Program-made: the position numbers and the translations under genes
Notes under the pieces: model-generated
What the model was told of the DNA's origin: nothing
The model's input: only the letters and a program-made list of their open reading frames with translations
Databases searched by the model: none
Origin: Alisma plantago-aquatica
Taxonomy: Eukaryota; Streptophyta; Magnoliopsida; Alismatales; Alismataceae
DNA: 64,000 nucleotides
Direction of reading: 5' to 3'
Assembly: GCA_963693085.1 (NCBI GenBank)
Contig: OY856409.1
Location: 1,338,606,915-1,338,670,914, forward strand
Part shown: positions 26,799 through 38,769 of the stretch, in pieces
How positions within the stretch are numbered: the stretch's first letter is position 1
Layout of the letters: the number at the start of each line of letters is the position of its first letter

Positions 26799-28070
26799 TC
26801 ATCTTTTCACATTGGAGACTGCACTTAGAGGATCATGCGGTGATTTGAATTCAACTCGATCTCCTCCAATTCCCAAGGACAAAGTACCTCTCCCTAAGGT
26901 AGTCACGACGTCCGCTGTTGCTTGAAACGGTCTTCCTAGAAGAATTTCACAGCTTTGGAGTGGTGGCATATCCATGACGACAAAGTCCACCGAAAATATG
27001 AATCTATCCACTTTGACTAGAACATCTTCACATACTCCATAGGGTCTCACAGTAGACCCATCCGCCAATTCAATTGTTGCGGCTGACCTCTTTATCTCTT
27101 TTAACCCCAGCTTTTGAAATGTCGCCAAAGGCATGAGATTTATGCTAGCGCCAGAATCACATTGCGCTTTAGGAAAATGTTGACCACCTATTGAGCACGG
27201 TATGTAAAAACCTCCTGGGTCCTTTCTCTTCTTTGATGAACTCCCGTGAATCATAGAGCTCACTGTCTCATTCATCCAATAAATTTCATCGTCTTTTATC
27301 CGCCTCTTCTTATTGATGATTTCCTTGATGAACCTCCCATAGGCGGGTACTTTCTCGATCATCTCCACTAATGGAATATTGATGTGGAGTTTTCGGAATA
27401 TCTCCAGGAATTTCTTAAAATGACGATGCTCTTTCTTTGACTTAGAATTGACCGGATCTGAAACATCAGCTGCATCAACACGCCTATGAGGTGGCACATA
27501 AGAGCTTTTCGGGGGTACCTCTCCTAAGCTTGCTTCAATCACTCCCTCGGACGTGGTCTTTGGCGAAACATCCTCAATAGTAACAGCTTGTTGCGGTTCC
27601 TCTCTCGCCTTAGATGTCTCCACATGTACACAAACAACTTGCACTTGTTCTTCCTGCCTAGGTGGAGATACAATATTCACAACTCTTTGTGATTTTCTGA
27701 AGAAATGGTTTCCGCCCGGCAATCCATAGTACGTGCGTGGATACGGTATTGCCGGTGTCACATGCACATTGAAAGTCATTTTTCTTTCTTCTACAGCTTC
27801 TTGCACCTGAGATTTCTCCTCACTATTTACCACAGACATATACTTGACCTGAAGGTGTGCTTGGGCCACATTCTCATTCTCTGCGGGTTTCTGTTGATTG
27901 GCGTGCTTGATGGCCGCCACTTCACTCGAAATCTGCGCCACGGTGGTTTCTAATGCCCGCATTTGTGCTCCATGGCTTTGCAGCGTCTGCCCAAACTTGG
28001 TTAGAATATCACCTTGAGACTGCAATTGTTGACCAAACATGGCCATCATCTCTTGATTTTGCTGGACCAT
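26799..28070 (-). CDS. Athila-type gag C-terminal part with aspartic protease
   Basis: These 423 codons are in the same frame as the gag ORF and follow it after one TAG. The N-terminal 60 residues are glutamine-rich and likely coiled coil. Residues 226-262 (FRKLHINIPLVEMIEKVPAY and onward) are a conserved Athila block just before the protease. The retropepsin-like domain has the active-site DSGA at 305-308 and the flap/helix phrase ILLGRPF at 376-382. It would process gag proteins. The frame ends at 26799 soon after the protease, with no RT, so pol has been lost. A 7-hairpin array follows downstream on the minus strand. Confidence 0.85.
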   Translation of the reverse strand: MVQQNQEMMAMFGQQLQSQGDILTKFGQTLQSHGAQMRALETTVAQISSEVAAIKHANQQKPAENENVAQAHLQVKYMSVVNSEEKSQVQEAVEERKMTFNVHVTPAIPYPRTYYGLPGGNHFFRKSQRVVNIVSPPRQEEQVQVVCVHVETSKAREEPQQAVTIEDVSPKTTSEGVIEASLGEVPPKSSYVPPHRRVDAADVSDPVNSKSKKEHRHFKKFLEIFRKLHINIPLVEMIEKVPAYGRFIKEIINKKRRIKDDEIYWMNETVSSMIHGSSSKKRKDPGGFYIPCSIGGQHFPKAQCDSGASINLMPLATFQKLGLKEIKRSAATIELADGSTVRPYGVCEDVLVKVDRFIFSVDFVVMDMPPLQSCEILLGRPFQATADVVTTLGRGTLSLGIGGDRVEFKSPHDPLSAVSNVKR

Positions 28071-28106
28071 TTGACTTAGTAATTCGGTGTTCTTATCCTC
28101 AGCTCT

Positions 28107-29126
28107 CTACTGTGGCTTGGCATCCGGATCCTGCAGAAAATTATTCGGATCCTTCCATGAGAATTTTTTATCCTTCCTCCATGCATAGTCATTGTTTCTA
28201 TAGCCCTGTTGTAGCATGAATTTCACTTGGGCCTCCTCATCTTCATATGCATCTTCCTTAGTTAGCAGCTTCTTAGCTAGAAGATCTAACTTATCGTTTA
28301 GCTCCCTAACTATTCTGGATTCACCGGCAGCCTTGACCTGTTCCACTACACCTCTGTCGCCCCATGACTGTTTCCTAGCCATGTTCTTTAATATCTCCCA
28401 ACATCTGGTATCCGTATTATTCAGAAAGAATCCGGATCTGGCTGAATCAAGATTACTTCTATCGTGCTCGGAGAGAGCAAAATAAAAGATTTTCACTTGT
28501 GTTTCCCTGTCCAGTCCATGATGTGGGCACCTCCTCAACATAACCTGAAATCGCTCCCAGGTCTCAGAATATGTCTCACCCGCCTGTTGGGTGAAATTGT
28601 GAATCTTCCTAATCATGTCGTTGGTCTTCTCAGGAGGGAAAAACCTCTCAAAGAAAACTTCCACCATATGATCCCAAGACTGAACAAATTCGTCATCGAG
28701 GTTATGGAGCCACTCTCTTGCTGCTCCTGCCAAGGAACTTGGGAATAGCTTGAGGTACAAAGCATCTTGTGGAAATCGGTCGATCTTCACCATGTCACAG
28801 TTCTCCACGAACTGGGTGATGTGTGCTACTGGGTCCTCATTCTTCAGCCCGTGAAATGCATTTGATTTTACCAAGTTGATCAATCCCGGATCGATCTTAT
28901 ATGTTGGTATGTTGACCGCCTGCTTCTTTATAGGCCCCTTTGATGCTGATGAAGAAGAGGCTTTGATCTTCTCCCATATGGTCTGCGGCTCGGCCATTTC
29001 TTCTGCTTCAGATTTAGAATTTATTTCCTCTTGGTGCTCGTGCTCAGAATGCTCCTCGTCTTCAGGTCCCAGAGGTGGAACCTCGGGTGTGCGATTGTCG
29101 TAGTCTGTACTACGTGTATGCACCAT
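28107..29126 (-). CDS. Athila-type gag (N-terminal 339 codons, ends at TAG)
   Basis: This encodes the structural capsid protein of the Athila-like element. The start at 29126 (MVHTRSTDYDNR) lies about 165 nt after the primer site. Residues 20-60 are acidic. Residues about 91-225 match the plant retrotransposon gag domain, with AGAAREWLHNLDDEFVQSWD (134-152) and FFERFFPPEKTNDMIRKI (158-174). The frame stops at TAG (28107-28109) after DPDAKPQ. The same frame continues for 12 codons to the ATG of the next ORF (28070), so this is one gag-protease frame broken by a single stop. Either the stop is a mutation or the two parts are made separately; mutation is more likely. Confidence 0.85.
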   Translation of the reverse strand: MVHTRSTDYDNRTPEVPPLGPEDEEHSEHEHQEEINSKSEAEEMAEPQTIWEKIKASSSSASKGPIKKQAVNIPTYKIDPGLINLVKSNAFHGLKNEDPVAHITQFVENCDMVKIDRFPQDALYLKLFPSSLAGAAREWLHNLDDEFVQSWDHMVEVFFERFFPPEKTNDMIRKIHNFTQQAGETYSETWERFQVMLRRCPHHGLDRETQVKIFYFALSEHDRSNLDSARSGFFLNNTDTRCWEILKNMARKQSWGDRGVVEQVKAAGESRIVRELNDKLDLLAKKLLTKEDAYEDEEAQVKFMLQQGYRNNDYAWRKDKKFSWKDPNNFLQDPDAKPQ

Positions 29127-29290
29127 ACACAGTACCTGAAATGAGAAAATTCAAGTTCAGTACTATGCTTGAACGAGTAAATACAATTATAAAGAAATTT
29201 AAGAATATTTAAATTTGTTTCAAAATAAAATAAAAAAATGTGGCCTAGAGTGGCCGCTCTTAGCACTCGAAGTGCCAACAATTCGCCGTA

Positions 29291-29308
29291 TCCCCGGCAA
29301 CGGCGCCA
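29291..29308 (-). other. Primer-binding site, tRNA-Asp type
   Basis: The minus strand reads TGGCGCCGTTGCCGGGGA, complementary to the 3' end of plant tRNA-Asp, six bases inside the 5' LTR. This primer is typical of Athila-type elements. Confidence 0.9.
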
Positions 29309-29314
29309 AAAACT

Positions 29315-30928
29315 TGACGTGTATTTTACTACGCGCTTAAACGCAAGTATACGTGTTGAGTAATATAGGCCTTTGTGAGGCCCGAGTCGAACACAGGGAT
29401 ACGTGAATTATTGGAGACTCCTACTAACTAATTGCAATCAGCTAGGCTGGATAACAAAGTAGGGTTTGTTGTCGAAATTAAAAGAAAATAAAATGAAACA
29501 AAGAAAACAATCAATTAAATGTTAATTTAATCAATTCAAAAGGGTATCTTTAGGATTGCGGTTTCACCGCGGGTCAACATTGTATTAGGTTTTATATAAT
29601 TCCTCACTCTTCTCTCTCTATCCGGGTAGTGGCCTGAAAATAGAATTACCCACTGTCGTGGTGTAATTCACTACTTAGGTTTAGGTTGATTCCACCGTCG
29701 TGGTAATCATTCTCCTAAACTAAGAGCATTACAAACGGTCTCTCAGTTTCCACCATCAATTTTACACCTCCTTTGTCAAGGGATTTATCGATCAATGTAG
29801 GTTTTGTCTCTTTTCAACCGTTAATCCTTCTGTCGAAGTGATTAAGGGCATTAGGTTATTATTATGGTGATCAGGCATAACAATATATATGGAGAAAACG
29901 AAACTATACCACGGATTTAAGAGAGAAAATATGAATTATCAATATAAAATTGTCATACAATGCATTCCCGGGCTACTCCCGGTCCTAAAGATGGAGGGTT
30001 TTAGCCTCTCATGTTCATCTCACACGAATACATGGTAGAAATAGGGGAATTCATAAGAAAAACGTGAAACAAGTGGGAAAACCCCTGAACGGAGAAGAAC
30101 CGGTGGATCCTTTGTGTAGAACACGAGCTTCCCCGCCTGTTGGTGGTGGAATTCGTCTTCGGCAGCGTCCGGATCGACAGGGATGAGCTTCTGGTCTCCG
30201 TTCTCCTTTCTCTCCTTCCTCGGCACTCGTGCAATGAAAAAATGAGATGATCCTCTCTCCCAGCCGCCGTCATTAGGTATAAGTCCCTAATTAGGTCGTC
30301 AAATAACTCCAGCCGTCCGATTGAGATCAAAACGAATCCAACGCATATCTGCCGGCGTCGATACCATCGACGCGGGTCGATGGTATCGACCCAGCGTATT
30401 AGCGGCAACCTTCTTTTCTTTTCGTCTGAGTGCTTGTGATCATCTCGATACCATCGACTTGGGTCGATGGTATCGACTCTCTTTAGCGTCGGTTGTTGTC
30501 GTTTAGCGACGCTGTAGCCTCCATGCGTCGATGGCATCGACTTGGGTCGATGGTATCGACGGATTCCTCGCCAGCAACCTGAAGGGATCTCGATGCCATC
30601 GACTTGTGTGTCGATGGTATCGACTCTGCGCTGCTCTTCTCGGCTGGCAACTTGTGGCTTGGTCGATGGTATCGACTTCCGTCAATGGTATCGACGGAAG
30701 CAGATACTTGTTTTTCCTGAAATTCCAAAACAAGACCAAATAAATCCACACAAATTATGATAATATGATAAATAATGCTCAAAATGGTACAACTAAGGGG
30801 ATTTGACATAAAATGATGGCAAAGACTGAAATGAGTGAATTATGCAATATTATCCATAAAAATGACTAATTAGAGCATAAAACACATATGAAAAAGGTCT
30901 ATAAATGTGACTCGAAATCATCGCATCA
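29315..30928 (-). repeat. 5' LTR of the Athila-like element
   Basis: A 1614 bp LTR almost identical to its mate; hairpin arms lie at 30357-30695. It carries a short extra segment near 30525-30545 that restores a full hairpin (GTCGATGGCATCGAC with GTCGATGGTATCGAC) where the 3' LTR has one arm only. Confidence 0.92.
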
Positions 30929-33764
30929 GTTTCTTTTGCCAATGACTTAAGGCCACCTTCTCAATCCCAAGCTTGGTGCCTGGGGTCACCACTCATGGTG
31001 CCCTCTAGTCATTCAATATCATAGGCCACCTTCTCATTCCCGAGCTTGGTGTCTGGGGTCACCACTCATGGTGCCCATTGGTCTACCCATCTGGGTCTAA
31101 CCTTTGACATCATCCATCAGGGTGGCATGCAGGTGTGAGAATATATACTTCTATTATTATTGTGATAATCATAGTGACTTTATGATTTGCAAATATGAAC
31201 ATCCAAACTGATAATTTGCATTCAATGTGATTAACCATCCAGAAAATCCTCAGGAAACTAAGACGGTTATTCATAATTAACCACATACCTGATTTGTAGA
31301 TTCAACAAGCTAATAATGATTCCAAGCAAGCAAGTAATCCAAGAAGTAGTTCAACAATCACAGAATTCCTGAAAAGCATACGTAACCTATTTACTACACT
31401 TTACCAAGAATGTATCTATTTAATTGACTTGGATTCACTTTCTAGGGTTTCTAATCCGAATTGGGGTTTTATTAGGGTTCTTTTTTATCTTTTTACATCT
31501 TTCCTCATTTATACCCTAGAACAGTAGTTCTAAGTGCAAAACCTTCACATATTCACATTAGAGCCTTTTTATCATCTTAGGTTCCTTCTGGATTAACAAC
31601 TCATAGTTCATTATGATCTAATTTACCTATGAATTCCATTTATCATTAATTCCAACTTTATCCATTAGAAAATGCTATTTATCATGTTAAGGGTATCTAT
31701 CCATGATTAGGAACGTTTTATATTCCAAATATCTTAGAACCATCATTTAACAACATATTATCATATTTTTTGAATTAAATATGATCTTATCCTCTTTTAC
31801 CCTAAATTAGGGTTTCTAAGTGCTTCATCATTCATAATTGGTGTAAAACCCTAAATCATGTAATAAGTCATCTAGATTAGGTTCAAGTTCATCATTAACA
31901 TTTCATCAGGTTAATATTACTTAATTTTTCCAATTAAGCATCATGAACCTAGCCATTAATTTCAATTAGGGTTTCTAACATAATTTCAAACCACTTTTCC
32001 TTAACTTAGCACACTTTTGAAAATATGAATGAAATCAGGTTTTAAAAGTACTTTTATTGAATTCTACACATTCTCTTGATCAATTTTCATATTTTGCATG
32101 TTTTCATTGGAGCTACCAATTAATTTCTAGAAATTAAACAAGATAAGGATTGACTAACCAATGGGCTGCTGCCACATCATCCATTGCTTTTTTTGTTTAT
32201 TTGGGCCGGCCAGGACAGCAGAAAGACACTAAGGCCCCCCACGCCTTAGCACACTGGTTAGGTCAAAATAGTACATTTGCCCTCATCTTCTACCTCCCAC
32301 TCGCAGCAACCCACGCGAGCAACAACTTGGCCGGTCAACCGCCGAGTTGACTCTCCTCTCTAGCGCCCAAAACTTCCACGCGAGTCCTCCATTGCCTACG
32401 CCGGATTCAACCAAACCTATAGGATCTACCAATTCCTATGGAGTTGGTTTGTACAAGAGGGGTAGCCTGGTAGCTCGCCGGCCGAATAGAGGAAAAGGAG
32501 AGGAGAACGACAGGGACCGCGAGACAAAGTTGGGATCTAGTTTTGATGCTAGCTTTCAGCCGGAACATCTAGAGCAGATGCACAATCCCTTGGAGGGTCC
32601 CCAATACCCCCCTATATATACTTCTTTACATGGCCGGCTTGCTCATGGTGAGTAGATTGGGCGAGACTACTATGTGCCCCGAAGTCCCAACAAACTTGGG
32701 ATTTCTGAGTCTGAAATCCTCTCCCGACTCCAATGGGACACCTTCCAAGAAATTTTGTGCAAAGACCATCGAGAAAATCGGTCTTAGATATTTGCTTCCC
32801 TGATCCTTTTCTAAAAGAAGAGGGTGAGTAGCAGCCTCTATTGGATCCCAATCCAACGGCTATAAGCCATGTGCCAAGAATTCCTGATTAATTAGATAAA
32901 AAGATATCCTATTCACTTTAGGAAACATGAAAATTTCATAACTCCCAAACCGTTTATCCGATCGATCCCAAATTTTGAGGGAAATCCCATAATGACTTAA
33001 TATATCTCTATACCAAAATTGGGATCATTATATAAAATAAAACGTTCCTTTTATTTATGTGCAAGATATCACCTAATTATATATATTTCTCACATATTTT
33101 CTCTTTCTCTTACTAATAAATTATTATTTTGAATTCCTTGAACATCAAGGAACCCTAATGGCTCAGAATCCCATATTGGTAATATTCTTTAGCCTCTCAC
33201 TTATCTTTTATCTATTATTTTCTCATTATCCTATTTATTTCTTATCGAAATATCTCCTTTTGAGGATTTCTCTTTATCTCTCTTCTATTTTCCTCATTAG
33301 CATTCCTTTTAACATTAGGAATCCTTGGGATACGAAACTCCACTAAGGATTACTCAATTATACCTCTTTTCACTTGTTTCCCATATTTTACCATTGTTTT
33401 AAATTTCTTTCTAAATAAAGAAATACTTATTTGATCTTTTCTTTTCTTATTGTCTTTTCTTCACAATGTTGGACTCCTTGGAACCCAAGGAACCTAAGAG
33501 GCACGAAATCCATCCTTGGATTACATTCTTTTGCTTTCTAGAGGTTTCTACACCTTTCTTTTCTCAAAAACTCAGTTATTCATTTACTAATTGAATTTCC
33601 TTGTTATTGGTCCCAATAGCCAATAAAGCCCACAACACAATCATCAAGGCTATTGTAAATGAAACTTATTTATTCAAAACAAATTATATCATTATTTGTT
33701 CCAATTTATTTAATATGAGAAATTACATTTCTCACCAAATGAACCCAAAACTGGGGTTGTAACA
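30929..33764 (-). mobile_element. 5' LTR of gypsy element, part 2 (after nested insertion)
   Basis: It resumes with the duplicated GTTTC and matches 13400-16226 to the end (GGGGTTGTAACA). A minus-strand TATA-like TATATATAGG lies at 32611-32620. No genes. Confidence 0.85.
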
Positions 33765-34733
33765 TCCTCCTAACAAGCATACCCCTACATGGGTGAAGCC
33801 TCTGTCCAACTTATGTTTGCTCAAGATTATCCAAAACTCTTCTTGCTTATCTCATAAGCTATCCATCATACTCTCCTGGCCAAAGTTTCAACCTTACTGA
33901 CATACTCTGGGTGCATGCTATGCCCTACTTGCATAAGCCCATAGGGTTTCTATAGGAGCTATCCTTCACTCTAACATGCACAACCCTTCCTAGGGTTGGG
34001 ACGCCAAGACACTAGGTCATCCAACCTCACGTGGATCAAAACGTTATGAGCATTAAAAATCATGTCCACTCACACACATGATCTACCATGACATCTAGCT
34101 CATCGTGTCATCTCTCTCTCATTTTCACTTAGGGTTAGGGTTAGCATCATCCTCAGAGGATGTGCCAGGTCTCTACCTATAATGGAGGTCTCTACCTCCA
34201 AGAATAACTCTCTCTACTCATCCTCTTAACAAGAAGGTCTAGCCTCATGTCTCTCCTGAGGGCATGACAACTCATGTCATACAACCTAAGCATGCAACTA
34301 TTCTTTAGTTTATGCTTAAGCTATTAAGCTTATGTCCATGACATCTTATTTACATGCTTTTCATTGATTTAGTGGAGGATTCCTTAAACTTTATCAACTT
34401 TACCCATATCTCAAGAGGGTGAGGAAAGTGAGAAAACCCTAATCCTTATAATCCTTAACAACATTTGAGTTGAGAAGGGATGAACAAGCTGAGAGAGTCC
34501 TAAAGGTATCTTATTTTGAGTCAGATCTTGAGACATCAGTCAGGCAATCACACTAATCTAGGAGTCCTCGTATTTCGACTAACGGTGCGGAGGAAAATCT
34601 TGCCAGCCCCCAGACGTGATCCTTTTCTAGACACCTCAGTCTTTCAAAAAATCTTCTAATAACTCCCTTGGGTTCTACAATGTTTGTAAAATTTAATAAT
34701 TACTAAAGATTAAATGAGGAACCGATGCTCTGA
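33765..34733 (-). mobile_element. Right part of the old gypsy-like element
   Basis: It matches internal sequence at about 19655-20645 (same order and strand) and ends at GATGCTCTG, where the primer-binding site should lie. It begins with eight bases (TCCTCCTA) and then ACAAGCATAC, repeating the end of the left flank at 12925. No intact ORF. Confidence 0.7.
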
Positions 34734-35502
34734 CCTTCAGGTCTCCCTTAATTGGGGGTTTCCGGGAGGCAGGGTTGTTACATTTATATGCATATTTCAG
34801 GATCTCTTTGTGTGCTTACTTGCCTATTGGATTTCTTGCATTAATTGGATTGATTCTGTCTCAAATCAGTCTGACAGATATGTGGTTCATTATGGTTAAT
34901 CACATTAGTTTCCCGAAGAGTTTCTCGGATGATTCATTGCATTGAATGCAACTTATCAGTTTGGATGTTCATACTTGCAAATCATAAAGTCACTATGATT
35001 ATCACAATAATAATAGAAGTGTGTATTCTCACACCTACATGCCACCCTGATGGATGATGCCAAAGGTCAAGCCCAGGAGGGAAGACCATTGGGCACCATG
35101 ATTGGTGACCCCAGACACCAAGCTCGGGATTGAGAAGGTGGTCTTTATAGAATGACTAATGGGCACTATGAGAGGTGACCCCCGGCACCAAGCTCGGGAT
35201 TGAGAAGTGGCCTTAAGTCATTAGCAAAAGAGAAACCCTAAGCTGGGTATGCCAGGGTTAGGGTAAAAGCGATGGAGAATGTCACATTGAAAGTGTAAAT
35301 TGGCTTGTTAATTAACTTGATTGTGATATTTAGATTGTTAGCCATATTTGTGAAATTTTGGTTGTCCCCACATACCGGCATATTCAATTATGCTGACCGA
35401 CATTTTGTTTGTCAGCGTTTTAGGTACAAGATTGAAAAGGACAAACAATAAAGTGGTATGTATGGAATTAAATAAGAGTTAAAGTACAAAGGAGGATCAA
35501 GA
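34734..35502 (+). mobile_element. Inverted, rearranged LTR fragment of the same gypsy family
   Basis: 34734-34782 is the reverse complement of the first about 50 bp of the LTR (ending GGGTTGTTACA). It is followed directly by the reverse complement of LTR sequence from about 900 down to about 200 bp, including TATGCATATTTCAGGATC and the GGTGACCCC / GGGATTGAGAAG repeats. About 850 bp of LTR between the two pieces is missing. Confidence 0.7.
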
Positions 35503-36298
35503 TCTGCCAATATTTCTGTACCAAAACCAGTTACGGAATCATATCAGAAATGTTATCGGGAAAACGATCAAGACTGATGAAAACACCCTCCTTGGTAATA
35601 GGGGGAAATTCGCCCAGATTGTTGTATAAGTCGACACGGGAAAGCCCCTGCTGCCAATGATTTTCATTAATGGTGAACACTTTTGCCTAGAGTATGAGAA
35701 CCTGCCGCAGATCTATCTACAATGTAGACGATTAGGACACACTAAGTCTGAATGTAAGCATGTTGTGCCACCAGACAAGGAACTGGAATCTACCTCTGTT
35801 CCGATACCCATGTCGGGAGTCACATACACAATAGCTATACATGCAAAGAAACCAGAAAGGCGGTGCACCCAAACAAAGACGTCTGGTTCCAGGAATTCAG
35901 TACGCGAGGGTGCAGCACCAAAAACCTCCTCAGGAAAGGAAGTACCAGTGGTGGAAATCCTAGAGGAGGAGAACCCGACAACCGAGGAGGATGGCTGGGA
36001 AATAGTCTTAAGCAAAAAAACCAAACAACTACAGAGGAAGCAGAAGGACAAGGATGATATGGCGGCATCTAACAACAACAAGTCATCACAAGGAGGAAAG
36101 ACCATTGTTGTGGCACAGGCGTACAACACGGCGATCATTCTTACGGAGAACAATGTTGATGTTGGCGTTAGCAAGAACACAGTCGGCAACAACTACCCGT
36201 TCCAGGATAGTAGGGAGATGGCCCTTCCTAGCCAAGGCAGACATGCTGCATCACGTCTGGGCAAGGGTGACAACAGCTACGTCATGCTCTGTAATTGA
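35503..36298 (+). pseudogene. L1-type LINE ORF1 remnant with zinc knuckle
   Basis: ORF1 of plant L1 LINEs encodes an RNA-binding protein. The frame can be followed from about 35553 (RNVIGKTIKTDENTLLGNRG) through a stop near 35625 into the open part from 35657, MIFINGEHFCLEYENLPQ. The knuckle reads YLQCRRLGHTKSEC, where L1 relatives normally have C-L-Q-C; the first cysteine has become tyrosine. The rest is Lys/Glu-rich. The 5' end is truncated against the inverted LTR fragment. It lies about 240 bp upstream of ORF2 on the same strand. Confidence 0.8.
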
Positions 36299-36539
36299 AA
36301 AATTGTCCTCCAAACTGCCCAGAGCCTGGAAAGGATTCGGAAGAAAGGCAGGAAGGAGAGTCATGAGGAAGACCATGAAGGTAATGAAGAGCTCATTGTA
36401 GCTACAAGGAAGGCACTCAATTTCACTGACCCCCCCCAAGGTGCCAAATACCAAGGGAGAAAGCATGAACACTGACTCCAAAGATTAGTCCTTGGGACTG
36501 TGTGCGACACTACAATAAGTGCCAACTTTCCTTTATATA

Positions 36540-38014
36540 ATGAACATCTACTGCTGGAACATCTAGGGTGTGTGTCCTGGGAAGAAGATAAACTTGATTA
36601 AGGAGTTCAAGGATCTTTATAAGCTAAATATTATGGCAATAGTGGAACCTCACTGTAGCGGGAATACTGCGGCTGGTATTATTAAAAAAATGGGTTTCAC
36701 CTCATCTCATCGTGTTAGAGCCATCGGATTCTCAGGCGGAATCTGGGTCGCCTGGGATAATCGCTTTTGTAATGTAGAAATTATCCTAAGTCATCGGCAA
36801 TTCATTCACTGTAGAATTAACAATGCCTGGTATCTCACCTTTGTCTATGCCAGCCTAAATCCATCTAAACGCAGATTCCTCTGGGAATGGCTTGAAAAAA
36901 TTTCACTTGACATGATGGAGGCTTGGGTGGTCATGGGAGACTTCAACACAATGCTGAACGTTAATGAGAAGAAAGGGAGCATATACTTCGACAAGCAAGC
37001 ATGTAACAGATTCAATGAAACTTTGTTAAACACTGGTCTAGCAAATATGAAGATGAATGGGCTACCCTTCAGTTTCAAGCAGCATAATACGTTGGAAAAG
37101 CTTGATCGAGCTATTGCCAATGCTGACTGGATTAGGAATTTCGACACTGCCTCTCTGACTGCCCTTTCGAGAATTTACTCTGATCACAGTCCATTCCTTC
37201 TATCCTGCGGCAGCCGTGTTATACGCAAAGCCCGCTTCAGAACTAAGGTGAGTTGGCATACCATGCCTGAGTTCCATGCAGAGCTCCTACTCCAGTGGCC
37301 TGAAAACATGAGCTTCCACGATGCACCTACAGTCTTTTCAAAAATTGCAGTGAAATGGGAGGTGAAACGGCTATTAAACCTTCGAAAGGAGAAAAATAAA
37401 ATTCTAGAACGGATTGGTAGATGCCAGGTAACTTCCCAACTTCAAAACTCAAGTTTTTCAGCTAACCCTTCTATCCTGCTCCAGGAAAAGCTTCACCAAA
37501 TCCTTTTGAAAGAGGAGGCGGACTAGCAGCAGCATTGCCATATAGACTGGCTAAGACTTGGTGAAGCTAATACCAAGTTTTACCAATCCTATGTGAAAAC
37601 AAGGCATCACTTCAATAAAATTACCACATTGAAGAACGAGGCGGGACTTTGGATCACAAGAACGGAGGATATCCAACATCTCATCCATGAATACTTCTAT
37701 AAACCCATGACGCACAACGAGGCAACAAACCATGATTGTATTCATGGCTACATTGGCTCATTCCTGGGAATTAGCGTCGCAGCTCATCAGGTTATGTCAG
37801 CAACTCCGTCTGCAGAAGAGATCCGTAGTACTACTTTCAAGATGGTGCCCTTGAAGGCTCTGGGGCCTGACGATATTTACACAGATTTCATTCAGAAGAA
37901 TTGGAGTAAGGTGGGACCTTCTCTAGTACAGATGATCTAGGCGATTTTCAAAACAAGCGTGATCCCATCTGCTATTGGTGATTCTAATAAGGTCCTTATA
38001 CCCAAGGTGGATAC
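36540..38014 (+). pseudogene. L1-type LINE ORF2, 5' part: endonuclease and start of RT
   Basis: The AP-endonuclease domain starts at 36540 with MNIYCWNI, then TAG (36564-36566). Catalytic landmarks remain: IVEPHC, WVVMGDFNTML and YSDHSPFLL. The open run to 37523 is followed by TAG (37524-37526), then DWLRLGEANTKFY, a linker seen in plant L1 ORF2, and the first RT block (LKALGPDDIYTDFI). Another TAG is at 37938-37940. The frame continues to KVLIPKVDT, where the 18 kb insertion begins after GATAC. The protein would nick target DNA and prime reverse transcription; this copy is dead. Confidence 0.88.
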
Positions 38015-38395
38015 TGTTGACTCAAGGTCAATTAGGTCAATGTTGACTCACGTCTAAATTGACTAAACCCGTGTTTTGATGATGACTAACCATTCCACAT
38101 ATTGGTGTCTAATGTCTCTCCTTGAGTGATTTTAGATTAGGTATAGACACACTCCAAATGCCCTAACTTGTGCATATCAAATTGGAGAAAAGACAAGTCA
38201 AAGTCAATACAAGTGCACATTTTTATAATATGATGTAAATATATTAGAATCATGTTGTAAATCACTTGTAATGATCGTATGACTTGTAATTAAGCTTAGA
38301 AAAAATTAGGAGCACTTAGATAGAATGTTTGAGCACTTAGATAGAATGTTTAAGCACTCAAAAGCCATTTTCCAAAATTCACATCAGGCTGTTCA

Positions 38396-38630
38396 TCGGT
38401 CGAGTTCTGTGAGTTGCAAACTCGACCGATCCTGACTGGATCTTGAAAATGACTTTTGATCGGTCGAGTTTACACTACACAGAACTCGACTGATGGAGTA
38501 ACTGACCAAATTGTTTTCATTGGTCGGTCAAGTTTCCCCAGGGCAAACTCGACTGATGGTCTGAATATCGGCTTTGTCTTTTACTCTATCGATCAAGTTA
38601 CCCTTATAGAAACTCGACCGATTGCACTGT
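38396..38630. repeat. Inverted-repeat array ATCGGTCGAGTT / AACTCGACCGAT in LTR 1
   Basis: Four stem pairs with arms of about 12 nt and loops of about 12 nt start near 38396, 38457, 38519 and 38587. Homologous arrays lie at about 43843-44070, 49290-49515 and 54793-55020. Arms vary mainly by C/T and G/A changes. Confidence 0.92.
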
Positions 38631-38758
38631 ACGAAAAAGTGCAGAAAAGTGCTTCTAGCCATTTTGGAGTTGCAACAAGTGAAAATATATCTGTTGCAAG
38701 CCAAAAAATAGCTAGTTTTCATTCTCAAGTGTTCCCAAAGGCTAAGAGGCATCCCCGA

Positions 38759-38769
38759 CTATAAATAGG
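38759..38769 (+). promoter_or_regulatory. TATA box, LTR 1
   Basis: CTATAAATAGG, followed 30-40 bp later by CATTCCAAGG; conserved in all four LTRs. Confidence 0.7.

Larger units (their letters stand above)
21134..30928 (-). mobile_element. Athila-like non-autonomous LTR retrotransposon, complete, nested
   Basis: LTRs are 21134-22730 (1597 bp) and 29315-30928 (1614 bp). Both begin TGACGTGTATTTTACTACGC and end CATCGCATCA, and they are nearly identical on reading, so insertion is fairly recent. The 5-bp target duplication GTTTC lies at 21129-21133 and 30929-30933. On the minus strand the order is 5' LTR, tRNA-Asp primer site, gag, gag/protease, a hairpin-repeat spacer, an Athila-type 3' ORF, a 1.5 kb non-coding tail, polypurine tract and 3' LTR. 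Reverse transcriptase, RNase H and integrase are absent, so movement must have depended on a relative. The target was the 5' LTR of the surrounding gypsy element. Confidence 0.92.
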
